Shown here: piece by piece, positions 41,911 through 43,227 of the stretch
How the letters are laid out: every line of letters starts with the position of its first letter
Position numbering within the stretch: position 1 is the stretch's first letter
Origin: an uncultured Clostridia bacterium
GTDB lineage: Bacteria > Bacillota > Clostridia > Christensenellales > Borkfalkiaceae
NCBI GenBank assembly: GCA_944372525.1
Contig: CALVZL010000035.1
Location: 1-43,227, forward strand
DNA: 43,227 nt
Direction of reading: 5' to 3'
The notes under the pieces: generated by a model
The model's input: only the letters and a program-made list of their open reading frames with translations
The model's database searches: none
Told to the model about the DNA's origin: nothing
Position numbers and translations under genes: made by a program

Positions 41911-43074
41911 ATGGCAGACTCACACTTTGAATTTGAATTGACCGTATTGAGCGGAATCTTGTCCGATCCGCTTATCTCGGCATTTGCCGCATACCGAACC
42001 GCGCCGAACACCTCTGCTGCGCGCGTTCGTTTTCTCCACGAACTCTTCCGATGCGGCGCGGAGACGGATTTTGCCGCATATGTCGCGGACGCCGTTCTCA
42101 AAGACGAAAATGCCTTTTCTCGCGCCTGCGCCGCAGGGCAAAACATTTCTCCCTATCTCAGACGCGCCTATATCGCAGATCTCGAGACCATCGGCCGTGC
42201 GCTCAATTTCGAATCTCCCGATTTTCAGATGGGAAAAACAGGCTCCATCATAAGAAATTGGGACGAGCATGCGGCAAATCTTCTCTACGGGTATTATCAG
42301 AGCTACGGCTACGGGAAATTTATTTCCAACGGAGAATTCCGCTATGAAAAATCGGGAATGCTTGTCCCGATCCGCTCTGCCGCCGTACAGTTATCCGATC
42401 TAAAGGGATATGAACGGGAAAAGGCGGAAATATACGATAATCTGGAAAATTTTGTAAAAAAGCTTCCTTACTGCGACATGTTGCTCTACGGAGATCGGGG
42501 GACGGGAAAATCCTCCACGGTCCATGCCATGGCAAGCGCCTTCTTTTCTCAGAAACTTCGCCTTGTGGAACTTGCCAAAGAAGACATCGCCCGCCTCTAT
42601 GTTCTCAAAGCGGAACTGTCCCGCATCCCTCTTCGTTTTCTTATCTTTATCGACGATTTTTCCCTGCGGGAAGGCGACGACCGGATCTCTACGCTCAAAA
42701 CCGCACTGCAAGGAAGTTCGGAAGAAAGCGGCGACAACGTGATGATCGTTGCAACCTCCAACCGCAGACATCTCATCGACGAACAGAGTGCTCCGCACGA
42801 ACATCTGCACGGCAGAGAGAACGAGCAGGAGCTCCTCTCCCTCTCCGACCGTTTCGGGATTACCGTTCTCTTTTCCGCAACGGACAAAGACGAATATCTC
42901 CGGATCGTAAAAGAACTTGCCAAAGATTATAAGCTGCGCTGTTCCGCCGCGGAACTGGAAGCGCTTGCAGAACGTTGGGCGCTTCTGAAAGGAGGACGTT
43001 CTCCCCGCCGCGCACGGCAGCTCGTCGGCTATCTGAGCGCCTGCCAGAGAAAAAACAAAGAAGTAAAGCTATAA
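41911..43074 (+). CDS. AAA+ ATPase of the DUF815 family
   Basis: This 387-residue protein has a helical N-terminal part (1-165) and a C-terminal AAA+ domain with Walker A GDRGTGKSS (194-202), a Walker B-like FLIFIDDFS and the sensor region MIVATSNRRHL. The family is DUF815, found across bacteria with unknown targets; chaperone-like remodelling is only a family-level expectation. Its own promoter lies upstream, but the ribosome binding site is weak (GCGGGTACTCACAC). It stands alone on the plus strand, next to the putative insertion-sequence end that begins at 43108. Confidence 0.9.
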   Translation: MADSHFEFELTVLSGILSDPLISAFAAYRTAPNTSAARVRFLHELFRCGAETDFAAYVADAVLKDENAFSRACAAGQNISPYLRRAYIADLETIGRALNFESPDFQMGKTGSIIRNWDEHAANLLYGYYQSYGYGKFISNGEFRYEKSGMLVPIRSAAVQLSDLKGYEREKAEIYDNLENFVKKLPYCDMLLYGDRGTGKSSTVHAMASAFFSQKLRLVELAKEDIARLYVLKAELSRIPLRFLIFIDDFSLREGDDRISTLKTALQGSSEESGDNVMIVATSNRRHLIDEQSAPHEHLHGRENEQELLSLSDRFGITVLFSATDKDEYLRIVKELAKDYKLRCSAAELEALAERWALLKGGRSPRRARQLVGYLSACQRKNKEVKL

Positions 43075-43107
43075 ATCGGCCTATGCCGTTACACATGCAA
43101 AAATTCA

Positions 43108-43227
43108 AAACCACCAGTTAAACTGGTGGTTTGCACATACCCTAGAAGGGTTTATTGCCGGCGTACCCGTCAACGGGTATCGAAATTTGGCAACGCATCA
43201 CTTATTTCGGGCAGCCGCTATGTCGCG
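43108..43227. mobile_element. Putative IS200/IS605-family terminal region (partial)
   Basis: Three palindromes stand in a row: AAACCACCAG/CTGGTGGTTT (43108-43132), ACCC/GGGT (43139-43151) and TACCCGT/ACGGGTA (43164-43179), then unique-looking DNA to the edge. Strong subterminal hairpins of this type mark IS200/IS605 ends and TnpB guide RNAs. No transposase ORF is visible inside the window. The orientation is uncertain; in the minus direction this would be the 3' end of an element running off the right edge. Confidence 0.5.

Overview
The window looks like chromosomal DNA from a spore-forming Clostridia-type Firmicute. It carries spoIIGA, sigE and the start of sigG in the usual order, Gram-positive lipoproteins, an FeFe-hydrogenase/AdhE/Rex fermentation operon, and strong AGGAGG-type ribosome binding sites. 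Most genes lie on the minus strand. Both ends look like breaks inside or beside mobile or repeated DNA: the left end lies within a foreign segment that interrupts sigG, and the right end lies within stem-loop DNA of the kind found at IS200/IS605 termini.

Layout, left to right. (1) 1-2541 (-): spoIIGA, sigE and sigG. The sigG reading frame leaves the sigma-factor sequence after codon 95 and continues, without a stop, into homing-endonuclease-associated (HNR-like) repeats. (2) 2542-3577: regulatory and non-coding DNA with possible Spo0A boxes, a tight DnaA-box cluster, and a tRNA-Arg(ACG) with its own promoter and terminator. (3) 3578-9464 (-): two BspA-type leucine-rich-repeat lipoproteins; the second is 1342 residues and also has InlB-type repeats. 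(4) 9681-15086 (-): a housekeeping operon pyrH-frr-uppS-cdsA-dxr-rseP, from UMP kinase and ribosome recycling to isoprenoid and phospholipid synthesis and site-2 proteolysis. (5) 15197-22598 (-): an unknown membrane protein, a marR/ABC transporter/microprotein operon, an RlmL-type rRNA methyltransferase, and a yitT/thioredoxin-reductase-like pair.

(6) 22812-34810 (-): one seven-gene glycan-use operon. It encodes a cytoplasmic GH2 glycosidase, a solute-binding protein, two CUT1 permeases, a lipoprotein with an alpha/alpha-toroid-like half, and two membrane-anchored surface proteins. The surface proteins share a WYxDxxNYL-type module and each has a stalk of ten 9-bp repeats. A winged-helix regulator is divergently transcribed at 35057-35980, and direct repeats lie between the two promoters. 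(7) 36114-36740 (+): a lone bioY. (8) 36830-41688 (-): rex-adhE-hydrogenase, an NADH-responsive fermentation operon. (9) 41911-43074 (+): a DUF815 AAA+ ATPase. (10) 43108-43227: a putative IS200/IS605 end.

The most unusual features are the interrupted sigG, which could be a skin-like developmental element, an intron or decay; the DnaA-box cluster beside tRNA-Arg; and the modular surface glycan system. Functions are assigned from reading the sequence alone, without database searches.
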